Shown piece after piece: positions 45,441 to 58,260 of a DNA stretch of 64,000 nt (the stretch's first letter is position 1; each line of letters starts with the position of its first letter). The stretch is taken from assembly GCA_022316685.1 (NCBI GenBank), contig JAKJHU010000030.1, positions 17,440,018 through 17,504,017 on the forward strand, given 5' to 3'. The notes beneath the pieces are model-generated. The model was not told the origin of the DNA and did not search any database. It worked only from the letters and a program-made list of their open reading frames with translations. The position numbers and the translations under genes are program-made. The stretch is from Progne subis subis (lineage: Eukaryota > Chordata > Aves > Passeriformes > Hirundinidae).

Positions 45441-46590
45441 AATTAATGTGAGTGCATTTGAAAATCTGACCCCAGAGTGTTGGTGAGGAAACTGGAACAG
45501 GCCCAGCTGGGTGCAGCAAGGAGGGGCACAGACAGGTGAGGCAGACAGGTGAGGCACAAACTGAACAGGTTTCTGCTTTGCTCCTCCTACTCCTTTTGCT
45601 TTGTTCAATGGTGCATCCAGGACTGTGACTGTTTCCACAGTCCTGCTCCTCATAGGGACACAGCTGCATTCCTGGGAGCAGGATTTGTTTTGATGGGTTT
45701 CCTTCATGTCCTTAAATGTGTTGGTTTTATCCCAGTAAAGTTCTCGTTTTCTGTTATTCACTGTTTCTTTAAGAAGAAAGCTACTTCTGTGGTTGTCATG
45801 GAAAGCCCTGCATATCTCATGAGACTGAACCACAGAATATATAGTGCAGCCTCAGAAAATATCTGGAAATATGTTTTCTGGAGAGCTGCAGTCCTCAGGA
45901 GCTTGGCAGCCTTGTAAATGGAGATGCCCCAGCTGGGAAAGAGAATTTCTTACCCCAGATAAAGCAGGCATGGGGATTTGATGGTTCCTCTGTTAGGGGG
46001 GCAGGGGACACCTGGGGAGCAGCTCAGGGATGTTGGTGTGGCCCAGTACGTCGCTGTGGCGGAGTGGCAGGGCAAGGACAGGACTGGAGTGGGAGTCATT
46101 GGTGCCTCTGCACCCTGCTCCTCTGCCCCGTGGCCGCTTGTGGGGGCTGACAGCAAACATGCACACAAACAGCGTGCACAAGCCCTGCTGCTCCAACAGC
46201 TCACTAAAGAACTGGTTCCCACACCTTCCTCTAATCTAAAAACCACAGTTTCCCCTCATTCCAGCTGCCAAAACCGGCAAGCTCCCCCTCAACTTCCTTA
46301 ACACAATGCCCTACTTCATAGTAAAATGAAACTTGGAAGTGAAAATCAACTGGGAAGAATATTGAATTCAAGATAGTACGTTGATTGAACTACCAATTTT
46401 CATTTACTTATTTTTTAAAGAGCCCATTAAGAAGGCCTCAATCATTGATAAGATTACTGGGTCTGGAACAGAACAGAGGCCAAATCCTTTAAAGGCTTTC
46501 TCTATCTCTGAAAATTTTGAAATTTTTTTAAAGTGAACATTACTGGCTTATTTTTCCAATTCAAGAGTTAAAGGAAAAATTTGTGCATTA
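45441..46590. other. Unique sequence, locally GC-rich
   Basis: A 13-bp unit, gacaggtgaggca, occurs twice in tandem at about 45531-45556, each with a CAGGTG E-box. At 45980-46200 GC content rises and a few CpGs occur, but too few to call a CpG island. No gene was recognised. Confidence 0.5.
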
Positions 46591-46826
46591 AAAAAAACCA
46601 AAACCACAACCAAAACAACAACAACAACAACAAGAAGACCTACAACAAAACAAACAAAAAAAAACCCAAAAAAACCCACCAACCCCCCCCAAAACAAAAC
46701 AAAACAAAAACCCCACCAAAACACCAAAAAAAACCCAAAACAAACAAAAAAACCCACCATGACAACAAAACCCCAAACACCCAAAACAAAACAGAAAACA
46801 AAAACCCCCCAAAAAGCAAAAGCCAA
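46591..46826. repeat. CAA / CAAAA / CCAAAA low-complexity tract
   Basis: About 235 bp composed almost only of A and C, with CAA, CAAAA and CCCCAAAA-type units. A G-free plus strand leaves long frames of Asn/Lys/Thr/Pro on one strand and Phe/Cys/Val/Gly on the other, which are artefacts of composition. Confidence 0.97.
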
Positions 46827-49800
46827 ACATTCACATCTCAGCAATCTCTTTCTGAGGGCAGATTAATTGATATTCTGGTGTTCTTATGCTCAATGACAAC
46901 AAAAATGTAATTTTAATACACAAATTTGCCCAGGAGCAGTTTGGGGATACTGAATGCTCTCTGTGGCTTGTGAGCAGGAGTTGCAGGACCCACAGGACTC
47001 AGAGATAAAACAGATTTACAGTCTTCTCCTATCCTTACAGCACGGCTGCCATTGACCCTGCTGGAGCTCAGGTTACCAAACATTTCCACTATATGTCTCT
47101 GTTTTTAAAATGCAATAGTTTTTGCTGAGAGTCTTCCAAAATCAGCATTTCCTAAGGTAGTTCTAGCTAAGGTAGTTCTGCTGTTCCCAGGAGGGAGGCT
47201 GGGGACATATTGCACAACCTGTGTTCACTTTGCACAGGTATCTCCTGGAAATTGCTCCAGAGGTCTCATGTGCCCAAAGATGGTGAAGCATGTGCCCCAT
47301 AGGGGACAGCTTTGTGTGTCTGAACAGAACAGGTTTGCTCAGAAATAATACAGCTCCCTTGTTCTGCAGTGCTAAATGCTCTTTGCACAGTCCGCAAAAT
47401 TCCATGCACAAAAAAGCCATACACAGGGGTGTGGGGGAGTCACTGAAATCAGTTGTAGAAACTGATGCATTTCCTCTTACTGTGTTTATTCCTTATCTTA
47501 AGCCAGTTGCTGGGCCTTTCATGCACACAGGAAGGTCATGTTGTGGTTTAGCATCTCTGCAGCCCTCGTCAGCTCTTGCCTCAGTTCCCCTCAAGGGCAG
47601 TAGGAAAAGCTTGTGTCGAAAGCAAACTTGTCTCACTCTCCAGCCAAGCTGGCAGGGCTTCTCTGCTGGTGCTTCTGCCACAGCTTCTACACCCACATGT
47701 AGCTCATCCATGCTGTTGCTGGCCCTAAACTCCCTGCAGGCCCCCAAACCCCTTAATGTGCTTTGCAGACCCCTCCTGGACCCACAACCTGCGTCATTGG
47801 GCACAGTTGGTCCAACTGAAACATGAAAGAGATGTTTTAATCTGCAGCTTTAATTAGCCATTTTCTTCTCCAGACAGAGCCCCAATTTCTTCCTCAGGGC
47901 TTTCTGCCACCCTGAGCTGCAGATATTCCCAGTTAGACCTCAGCAGGTACAGCCTTGCTCCTAGATCCATCCAGGTCCAAGGCACAAATCTCTCTGCAAA
48001 TCCCTTCCCAGTACTTTCAGGTTGCTACTCCAGGGCCCTTCTGATCCGCATCAAGCTCTCCCAATAGGACATTTCTTTTATATGTACCAGAAAGCAGAGC
48101 TTTTGTGGGCACAGATGAAAGGACAACAAAACATCTCTTGAAATATTTGGTTCCACTGCTATGTGATGCCTCAGCTCCGGGCTGAGCCCAGCCTCACCAG
48201 CTGGAAGATGGGTGAGTGGACACAGGGGGCCTAGACGATGCTCCCCCTACAAGGATCAGTTGGTGCAGTGACACAGTCATTTACTACCCTCAGTTTTTGG
48301 AAAGTTTATGAAAGAAAGAGTGCTCCGAGATTGGCCTTTTTGCTTTCAGTTTGCACTTTTCAGTTTCTAAAGATTTTCACTGACAAAACACATCTTGCTG
48401 AACTTGGTAATGAGAATACATGGATGATGCCTGCAAACCATTTTTGGAAAAGTTTTAGTATTAGTTTAACAAGAAAATGTCACAATGTAAATATTTTTCA
48501 AATAATATCATCAAATTCTTTGTGAGCACTCTGCATAGGGAATTTGTTTTGTGTTTGAGGCCAAAGATTTTGTCACACAAAACAATTGGTGGATAGGGAT
48601 ACAGATACACTCAGCATGATGCACGACTTTGCTCTTTGTCAGTACAGGCTCAGGCTGGATAATTTTGCAAGTTATGTATTTTTCCTTGTTTCATATTTCC
48701 GGTAAATCCCATCCCTGCATATACCCTCTAGGTTTAAGGGTGCTCATGACCACCACATATAGATCAGAAATTTCTCCTGCTGAAAGTCTTTTGCTGCTGA
48801 TTAGCCTCTGACTGCAGTAAAAGCCTTCACAACAACTTGCAAGCCACAGTTTCCTTTCAGAAGCCCTGATAACATCTCAGTGCTCCAAGCAGCAACTTGC
48901 TGCTGATGCTGGGCTGTCCCTCTTCCAGGTTGGACAACAGCATTACCAGAGGCATGCTGCACAGTGGAATTCAGCAAAAGCCCTCCATATGTTTTATGCA
49001 AAAGAAAACATTACTTTTGGCACAACGTTTTGCACCAGAAGCCAATTGCCACCAGAATACAGATGCAGGACTTGCCAGAACAAACCTAATTGCAATACTT
49101 CGGAGGTGTTTTGTATTTTTCTTCCTAATTGTGTCCAGGTGTGTTGAATTGTTTGAGGGAAATTTGTAGTGTTGAGAAACACAAAAGGGAGAACTGTTTA
49201 GCTAATGATGGCAGCAATATATTCTGCTGACCCTGAATCTCTGAATAAATTTTTTGCTTTGTTAGTTCTACTATAAGTAGAATAAATCTAAGTAAACAAC
49301 ATTACATGTGACAACAACTATTGAGATGCTTACTGTTGGAATTTATGGATACATTAATATATATGAATTAATGGATTATTTTTGAGTAATCATTATTATA
49401 TAAAAGAAAAATAAGGGAAAATAAGGTAAAAATTATATGAAAATTTTCCAAATATTTAAAAATAAGGCTTTCAATCATACCCAAATATTTTTAAGAATTT
49501 TGATTCCATAAAACATTTTCACTGCTTTTAGTCTTCATCTTGGTTCAGTATATTTTTATGATTTTCTGAAAATATTTGAGTGAAACGAGGTTTTTATTTT
49601 TTCAGTTGTAACTTTTATTACAAATGGGATAACTGTGTGATCATATATACCACAAATAAGACATTCCTCCAAAATCCTCCTTCTACAGTAGTTTCTTCAT
49701 TGACAACACTGAGATAACCACAGTCTTTTTCCATTGTCAAATATTTGGTGGTCAGCCAGCACACACAGAGCTCAATCTAAAAACAGAAAAGTACTTTTCC

Positions 49801-52353
49801 TACCAGCAATGCCTGAAGAATAAAGAAAAGAAAATGCTGTAGGATGGGCAAAAAGGAATAGCCAAGGGAAATGTGGAAGGTAGTTGGTTTCTTTATTTGT
49901 GTGTGGATACACAGTGGATGTGCACACGCAGGCATTTTTAACAACACCTGTAAATCATGTGAAAAACTCATTGAGCTCGATAGCTCATTTCAGTGTCACT
50001 TGCTAACAAAAATGCATGTGTGTGCATCTCCCTAGCATGGTCTCTTTGGGTGTTAGGGAGCCCTTCAAAGACAGTTCCTAAATCTATTAAATACTCACTG
50101 TGATTTTCAAATGGATGACTCTCTTTATTTGCCTGTGAAATGTTGTTTGCATTCAGTGGGGCTGAAATGCAAGGTGGTATTTATCTCAGAAATAGTCCTG
50201 CCCCCCAAACAGCAAAACAAGACAAAAATCAAGCATTTCCAACATTAAGGCCCTCAATATAGAGGGCTGGAACAGAAAAAAATATTATTAAATGCAGTAA
50301 GGGACTTCTGTTTCCTCACCCATTGGTATGGGTTTTTCTGGATGCTGTGGGCAGAGAAATTGGTTGAAAATAAAGCAATGGGCTTCAGCAGAGAGGTGGG
50401 AAATTGCCAATGGAGTCTCAGATTATTTTGTTTCACAAAATAGGCTATGCTACCACAGGGAAGTAAGAAGGAGGAAAATTGCAGACAAAAACAGTTAAAA
50501 GTCTTGTTTGGGCGGAGAGATCTGCTGGCTGCATTGCTCCCATCACCCGCTGCTGGGGCACAGTGAGTTGGATGCCAGGAAGAGGAATTTCACTCCATGC
50601 ACTGGCAGGGAGGTGGTACATACTTGAATTTTCAAGGTGGGAAATCCAAGTTGCTGAGGGACTGTAGCAACCTGGCACCATCTGCAAGACAGACCCTAGG
50701 CAAAGTGAGCTGATGTTGTGGTAACAACTATTTCCTGTTATTTTGGCATTGGTTCATTTTATCTTTCTGAAGCATTCACTGGGATAAAAGGCAATTTCAC
50801 CCCCTTTAAACCATGGAGAGAGGCAGGAGAGCACAGAGACTGCAGTCCCACTGCAGGCACTGTGCATTAACATATTGTCCAGCAGTGCTTACTTCCACTG
50901 AGACCAGGGGTAGGAAAACAAGACTGAGAACCATTTTTCCAAGGAATTAGCTGAGTGCTTACCATGAAGTTCAGTCTGGCTCTGTGTTTTTATGATGGGA
51001 TTCAGCTTGCCTTTGGAATGAGAGAGGTCTGTCATCAAGTTAAGCAGTAGAAGACAGTGATAATTTTTTTTCAGCCTGAAGCTTGCCAGGATGAAGTCAA
51101 CTTGCCCATAGGTTTTGAAAAAAAATGGAGACGGTAGATTGAATTTTTAACACGTAAGTGTTTTGTATTATAGTACAGCCAAGACTTACTTTCAGTGATT
51201 TCAGTGTCACTGGTAGTTTCTCTTTGTAATTCACAGAGATTTTGGTTTTCTCTGAAAGCTGAATAACATCTATGGCCCAAGTAAAAGACAATCACTTTCA
51301 GCTTGGTAGCTCTTACCGTAGAGGCTCTACCTGACTTGAAAGATGAATTTTCAGACTGACTTGTTCAGGATTATATTTGGTAGAAGCTGTGTTAGGAGGA
51401 TCTAAGCCTGTGATAATAATTTCTATGGCAAGATGAAAGGTTTTCAATTGCAAGCCTCTGCTCTATTTCTGTCATTAAGTCACTTAAAAAGACAAGCAAA
51501 ATATTGCCTCTAATTTTTCTTAAATACAGTTGGTACATTTATCACAACATTTTGCTTTTTCCTCTTGTTTAATTTCATTCCACATCTCTCTTGGTTGTGT
51601 GGGTTTCTGCGTTTCTATGGGCTGTCCTTTGACTAGTGCTGTCACAAAAACTCCAGCTCATTCATCCATCAAGAATATGCAGTGATGTGGTCTTTTTAGG
51701 GTTTTTTTTATCCTTTCTTATTCAAACAATCATTTCCTTTCTATTTTCACAAGCAAACTCTAGGAAAAGGGGAATACAATCCCACTTGCCTCCCATGTTT
51801 CCCTGAAGAGGCTAAAATACTGTGGTATTTCAGCAGATAATACCACGGGAACATCAAGGATGATGCTGGGACCTAGGCAGGCTGAGAGAGACCATATCAT
51901 TCTTGATCTGGATTAGTCTTTGGGGCTCTTTGTTCAAAGGAGCATCACAAGGGGTGGCCATTGAGTTACTAAGGCTGGTGGTGGGACCCCATTGGTGTAA
52001 AGGTACAGACAAGTGGTTATGACAAATGTGTTTCCCTAGGTGGTGTGAGAGCCACCTTGCAGATCCACAGTCTACCTCCAGAAGGCTCCTTACCAGTTGT
52101 GCAGACATCAAAAAGCACAGAAGGAAGGATATCACAGAAAACCAAAGTAGAATTATGCATAGAAACATGAGATCTTATTGAGAGTGTGCAGAGGTGAGAG
52201 AAACCACACTGATGAGACATGTAATGTTTTTGAGACTGGCAGTTGTTCCTCATGACACATCTTCATGTTTTTTCCTGTATTTGACAAATCCCTGAGGATA
52301 CCAAGTTTTCTCTGTCACCCACAGGGTAGAGCAGATTGGATCAGTACTTTCCT

Positions 52354-52357
<4 letters not shown>
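46827..52357. other. Unique sequence, no gene recognised
   Basis: 5.5 kb without a recognised interspersed repeat. A small tandem duplication, ctaaggtagttct, lies at about 47154-47179. An ATG-started frame of ~178 codons (47290-47826) has no known domain and low-complexity content. 49230-49680 is strongly AT-rich. Confidence 0.5.

Positions 52358-52409
<52 letters not shown>
52358..52409. repeat. Pure T52 homopolymer
   Basis: An uninterrupted run of 52 T. No retrocopied transcript is recognisable on the minus strand and no AATAAA precedes the A tract there. Array length is likely to vary between individuals and assemblies. Confidence 0.97.
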
Positions 52410-53319
52410 CTCTCCACTATTTTTTGAGAATATTTTGAGAAGGGGTAATGTTCATAATGCTACCCAGACCTAGCATCCGGAGTGTGAAGGCAAGGAGGCT
52501 GGATAGTAACTGACTTGTCAAAACTAGTCTGCAATAATTCTGTGTGAGTGTAATTTGGATGTTTAGATGCAGATCCTCTATTTTACCACTTCAGCAATGC
52601 CCAAGTAAAACTATGCAATGCTGTCTTGAAGAGAGGGCCAGGCCTGGGGTGCTGAAGTCACTGGAGGTGAGAGAACAGGAAGTGCTGGTCTCTGGAGTGA
52701 ACATCTGTAACCCTCCTCCCCACTTCCTTCCACTTGTCCCAGTGACTCCAGAAAACATGATGCAAATGGTGAAGAAAAGTTATGAGACTTAGGGGGCTGT
52801 CATCTGCTATGGTTTTGAGATCCTCATCGACATTTAATGAGAATAAGCTCAAAATGCCCACAGAACAGAGATATCTCTGTCCCCCTCTCTAGAAATGTTT
52901 TTGAAGAGCAGATTTCCTCTGCACAAGACAGGAAAACCAAATGCTATCCCACTGGACAAAACAGTGTTTTGGCTATGCCTGGATAACTTCAGAGATGAAG
53001 ATCACCCTTGTCCCTCAGGTACGGGTGGAGATCACTGAGAACTGCAGGCTGTGAATTGGCTGCAGGGCTGAGCCCTGTGGGACAGACTCGAGTCCTAAAG
53101 AGCTGATGGGGGGCATGTGAGGGAGCAGTGACAGACTGGGCTGGGAAAAAACAAACTGGGTTTTGCAATCACAGATGCAGTTGTTCGTAATGGCTGAGCT
53201 CTGGTGACTCTGAATTGAAATGACTTTTTGAAAGCAAGCAATTACTTCATGATCTGAAATGATGCACCTAAATCCCTCTTCTGCCGTGGGGCTTATTGAT
53301 ATTTATTTCTTGATGCTGG

Positions 53320-54342
53320 TTAACATGGAGTGTTAATGAAATGTCTCGTGTCCAACAAGAGCTGAGCTTGCTTTGCAGCCTTCTCCTCAGCTGAGTCTCT
53401 CCTGTCTGACAGGCTAATGATGGAGTTACTTTGGGATGTCCTCCATTCCCAGGCTTTGTTGAGAGTGGTTGCGAGGCACAAGCAGAGTGAGATTGTGTCT
53501 TCTGACAATCCAGTGGTAGTTGGTAGACAGAACTGGTTGATACCAGCAATGCCAAAGCCCACTGGATCTGCCAGTTTGCTCAGGAAAATGCAACTAAACT
53601 GGGTGTTAATTGGGAAATGAATGGATAAAACCAGACTGAATCTATGGATGGGGAGAATGATAATGCAGGGGCAGGGCAGGGGAGGGCAGGTTGAGGAGGG
53701 GGGCTGAGATCTTGGACTGTCACCATGTCCACAGCACATCTTGCTCTCTCCCTGAGGTCCAGTGGGCCCTGAAAGCAGACAAATAGGGGCATGAGAAACT
53801 AGTGGCATATAAATAATATGAAGGAAGGGTATGAGCCCATACTGGGCAGAGGGAAGGAGGATGCACCAGGAGGGAGAACGGAGTTTAATGCAGGAAGGCA
53901 GGAGGACAAAGGTGTGAGACCTGGCAAAGCCTCTCGCATCAAATGACTTTTTTTCTTCACTTTTCTTTTCTTTGTGGTGTGACAAAAATGTTAATGACAT
54001 GAAAATGACACCACCTGGGGTAGTGTCCTGATCTGTCCTTTGCACATTGAAAAACATTTCCTTTTGGAGTAGGGAGAGGGATAGGGAAGGCTGGGAGATA
54101 TTAATTTCTCTACAGCTGGAATTATCATTGTTACTTTCTGGAAAAGTAGTGACCAAGTGCTCCTTGGGCTCAGTGGTTTGAAAGGTACAGGAGTACACCT
54201 TACAATGGAGGAAATAACTTGCCAGAAAAATGACAAAGAGAAAACATGCTTGACAACCAAAATTACATCCTTTATCATGGTGTGGCCCAGAAAGTTTGAA
54301 GATAAAGACATGGAGAAATGTATTGCAGACAAAAAATAGCAC
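53320..54342 (-). other. Long open reading frame, 340 codons, unrecognised
   Basis: The longest stop-free stretch in the window apart from repeats. It opens with GTG rather than ATG. The first ATG is at 54057-54055 and would give 245 residues ending at the TAA at 53322-53320. The predicted peptide is rich in Ser, Leu, Cys and Phe, with no domain I recognise, no convincing signal peptide at the ATG and several low-complexity stretches. A frame this long is unlikely but not impossible by chance. I regard it as probably non-coding. A lineage-specific gene or an exon of a longer transcript is the alternative. Confidence 0.12.
53668..53686 (+). other. G-quadruplex motif
   Basis: GGGG-CA-GGG-CA-GGGG-A-GGG meets the standard pattern of four G3+ runs with loops of 1-7 bases, and a further G6 run starts at 53698. 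Short loops of 1-2 bases are those expected to fold most stably. Confidence 0.6.
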
Positions 54343-54984
54343 TGATTTTGGAGATACTCATTAGTGGTGACTTGATAGTTTTGAGCTTCAGACAGGCCTA
54401 TTCTTACTGGAGTGGGAGCAGAAGCTGCTTTGGGAGGTACACACAGCTGCTTTCAGGCCCATTTTCCAGTTCATGGTTCTTCTGTTTTCCAGTGGTGCTC
54501 AGAGGCCCAGGTCACTGCTTTAGGAGCAGCTCTGCTGTCTGAAGGACATGGAACTAGAAAGGGATTTGTTTGCATGGGACAAGTGGCACCTGACTAATCT
54601 GTTCCAGTTCACAGGCTGCTGCTTCTTGCTGGGTGTCTCTTTGAGCATCCTGGTTGTGCAGCCTTCAAATGGATCCTGAGAGATCCTTTGGCTCTAGGCT
54701 GCATTCCCTCCCCTGCTCAAGGTTAATTCTGGGCCCCAACTTGCTTCAACACCTACCAGCCAGACAGATCAGCCACTGAATCTTTAATGCTGCAGTGATT
54801 TCAAAGGACCAGACGTGTGAGTGGCAGGATCTGACCCAGTGAGGACAATAGAATCTGCTCCATTTTCTTTCCCTCAAGTCAGCCATGTTCTTGGCATCTT
54901 CAAACCCAACTCTCATGGCCATCTTTATGGTGATTTACACAGAGTTTAAATTTGTGCCTTGGGAAACACTGATTTCATAACTGA

Positions 54985-55665
54985 TCATTGTGGTAAAAAA
55001 TCAAAGCAGAGCAGCTCCCTCAGTCCCTGCTCCAAGGCTTTATGTGCTGCTGGGAGTTCAGCAGGGAACAAGAAAATTTGTGGGAGAGATGTGGTGTGTG
55101 CAGGGAGGCTGAGGAAAGCTCTCTGCCTGAAATACAGGCACAGGGATTGCTTCTGTGCAGTTGTTGATCGCACATTATTCGGACCAGGAGCAGCCAGGCA
55201 CTTCAGGCAAGCCGAAATTTCTCCACTCGCATGTGCTGGGGTGAGATTTTTGTCAAGGGAAGGGTCAAGTTCCTGCCACATTTCAAACAAATTATGGGGA
55301 TAGGAGCTCATAGAAGTAACCATGAGGACTAGAAAGAGCATTTCAAGTCCTTTTATCCCAGAGCAGTAGAGGCTTGAGGGACTGTATTTCATAAGAGTTG
55401 TGCCAATTTCTTGAGGAGACATCTTATTTTTGTCAGAAGCCAGCCAGTCTGTACAGCACAACCATACCAGAGCCATACCTCTGCTCTGTCTGCTGGACCC
55501 AAGCCCTGGCGCATTCCGAAGCCAAATGCCACATCTGGCTGTCTCTTCTCCCTCTCTGCCGCCTCCAAAATGGAACTGCTGGTCTTTCATAAAAATAATG
55601 CTCTCATCCCCAGAATGCACATAGGAAGTGACAGCAGTGGCATAGATGGAGACAAACAGAGTCAT
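54985..55665 (-). other. Open reading frame, 226 codons from ATG, unrecognised
   Basis: Starts at a true ATG (55665-55663) and runs 226 codons to the stop. It is on the same strand as the 340-codon frame, ~640 bp upstream of it in transcription order. The predicted peptide shows no domain known to me, no clear transmembrane pattern and mixed composition. Chance remains the simplest explanation. It is recorded because two long frames lie together on one strand in a repeat-free area. Confidence 0.1.
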
Positions 55666-56919
55666 TTATCATGTCCCCTTATCGGAAATCTTTAATAAGA
55701 TCAGCGGTTTCACTGGTAACATCGATGACCGTGAGCACGAGGTGGCTGGTGGGTGTGGGGTGTGGAGACCCTGGCCCCTGGCCCTGCCAGCAAAGACTGC
55801 AAGCAAACTGCCAGGCACGTCAGCACTCTGTCAAAACCAGAAAAATCCTGAGTTAGTCACAGCAGGAAGACAGACAGCAGCAACATCAGAGCACACTGTT
55901 GCATCCAAGCGATTGGTGACTCTTTCAGACTTGAAAGTCTTCCAGAGCGAAAAGCTGTATGCAACAATAGTGTAAGCCCAGGACAAGGAAAGCAGATGTT
56001 CACGTCTCCTCCCCCATCCTTGTTCCCATATGTTGGCTAAGTAGGTTTTGTAAAAGAGACCATGCTGTAAATCAGGGCTGGGCAGAGCTTACCAATTGGG
56101 TTAAATGTGGCTTTTAGGGTGCACAAGTGAGCCACTGTAATTTACACATAAGGAAACTACTGCTTTCAGCTTTCCCTGGATGACTGCTCTGGCATCTAAG
56201 TGGAATAACTTGTACTTCCCTTAAGCAGGCTTTACTTTTTTTACGATATTTTTATGTAATCCACAATTTCTTGCATTACCTGTGCACTGGGATCCTGTTA
56301 CCTCAGCACAGAGTCATCTGAGCAAGAAGATTCTCATCTGAAACTTCTTTAACCTGCACATCTTGTCCCTTGTGCTTCACACTCCCATGGCTCACAGCAG
56401 TATTTTTTGCAGGATCAAATGCTGTCATTTTGATCTTTCAGCACCAAATAGGTCATGATGCTGTGATTTTTGGGAAGGCCAGATTAAAACCAGAATCTGA
56501 CTATAGATGTACACTTAGGATCTGTGCATTTGTCCCTCTCAAATTTAACAGTTTACACTGCACAATATGGTTAGCAGACAACTGAGTTCTGATTGTCAAG
56601 GGATTTTGGAACAACAGGAAATATTCCCAAGCAACCTGAAGTGTCTACTAAAAAAGTTTTTTTAGTCATAGGTTTAGTGTTCAGGAAGCTGCTTCCTCTT
56701 GCACGTATTAGGTTAGGTCTGTAGGATCCTGTCGAGCTGTTTCACTCTGCATCTTGGCCCTTCTCCAAACAGCCCCAGCTTCACCTCTGCATCTCGAGGG
56801 GGAAAATCCTCCTCATGAGAACAGGCAGGGAGAAGTCCCGTCAGGCTGCTCCTGACTTCACACGAAGATCTTCCACAGCCTGAAGTCTGGTCTTACAAAT
56901 CATGGACTTGAAAAGGCTT

Positions 56920-57720
56920 CTTCCTTCTAGTACATTGACTTAATCACTTTATTAAGATTTATAATCCTGTAATGAATGTGTAATTAGCAGTTGAAAGACA
57001 ACTTCATAAAATCAATATCCTCTAATGCACTTCATCTAATATACAGCCTTTTAGCTATATATTGATTTTCTTCCTTATGAATATTTTATCCCTTGTATTT
57101 CCCTTTTGCACAGTTTAATTAAGAAATTAGAAACTTTAAAAATTAAAATTTGCTGTGAAAGGAACACATTTTATTTAAGATAAAAGTGGCCTTGCAATCT
57201 TCCAATATGCCTTTATTTTCTATGGCCCAACTGCAAAAACACCCACCTCCTCTTCTAATTAAAAAAAGATAATAATTAATTTACACATGTAGCATTAAAA
57301 AATTAAAGACTAAATAAATCCTGAATGAGAACATGCTGAGAATTATTTGTCAAAAACAACTTATTTTTAAAGTAGTATTTTTTCATAAACAGCTGAGTAA
57401 TATTAAATTTTAAAGAAATACTTCAAAGTGGCTGGGATTAGGGAACATACAAAAAAAGAATATTTTTTACCTGTGTTTTAATGTAAATTTTTGAAATCTT
57501 GTTTTTTTTTTCTTTAATTTCAAAATAGGAACTTGCTACTGAGTCTCATGAAATGGGATATCTATTTCTATGCCCAATTTAGTTGAAAAAAAAAAAAAAA
57601 TCTTTCTTTTACTTACAATAGGCCAATAGAAATTTTTATTGATGATAGACATCTTATTACACTTAATACAAATTAACATAAATTTTCATTACACATGCAC
57701 ATCAGTGGTATTTTAAATGA
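56920..57720. other. AT-rich block with homeodomain-type cores
   Basis: About 800 bp of very AT-rich sequence with repeated TAATTA/AATTAA-type words (for example near 56980, 57115-57125 and 57270-57285) and a pure A tract near 57585-57600. No repeat family was recognised. Such composition is common in conserved non-coding elements but also in plain AT-rich DNA. Confidence 0.3.
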
Positions 57721-58260
57721 TGTATACAATTTTAACATCCATCAAATTACAGGCATTGATGGAGAAATTAGGAAACCACCCTTCAGCTCGTTGCAAGCAA
57801 TATCAGAGACACTGTCCACACTGACTTGGAAGCTGTTGAGATACAGTAAAATGGGCCATTATTCTTTGAATAAACTATTTTTAAGTGTTTTTGGCTTTTT
57901 TACTCAGATTTTTAAAACCTGTTCACATCTGAGGCACCTGCCCACACACTGGTGTCTAATTTGTTCACCCAACATAAGTATGAGGATCAAACATTTTGGC
58001 CTGCCAGAGCAGAGGACTTTGGTGTCCTGGTGTTTGGTGCTGCCTGAAGTTTGGGTGTGAATTCCCAGGCTGGGCAGGATTCTGACAGAGGTGAGAGATG
58101 CTCCTTCACCAGGCAGGAACACAGGCAGTTGGAATGTGAGGGCTTGGGTGCACAAACCAGATGTAGGAATTGCTACATCCTGGGTGCTGTCTGAAGCTGT
58201 TACCCACCTAAAGGATGGGTAAATTGAGGCTGTTTTGGGCTCAGCATCCTTCTCTGTTTT
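57721..58260. other. Unique sequence
   Basis: Overlapping frames of about 120 codons occur on both strands. No known domain or repeat was seen. Confidence 0.5.

Larger units (their letters stand above)
52410..56919. other. Repeat-poor sequence with two long minus-strand open frames
   Basis: No interspersed repeat was recognised over 4.5 kb. Two long minus-strand frames (53320-54342 and 54985-55665) are listed separately. A G-rich quadruplex-type motif lies at 53668-53686. Confidence 0.5.

Noticed and set aside
46050..46080. tRNA A-box-like word 'tggcggagtggcag'
   Set aside because: No B box (GTTCGANTCC-type) follows at the required distance and no cloverleaf can be drawn.
45980..46200. Possible CpG island or promoter
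   Set aside because: GC content is raised but CpG dinucleotides are few, and no TATA/initiator or downstream exon is recognisable.
46548..46910. Frames of ~80-110 codons rich in Phe/Val/Gly/Cys or Asn/Lys/Pro
   Set aside because: These are produced by the CAA/CAAAA low-complexity tract. Composition alone removes stop codons.
47290..47826. ATG-started plus-strand frame of 178 codons
   Set aside because: Composition is like the surrounding GC-richer DNA, no domain is recognisable, and the length is within chance expectation.
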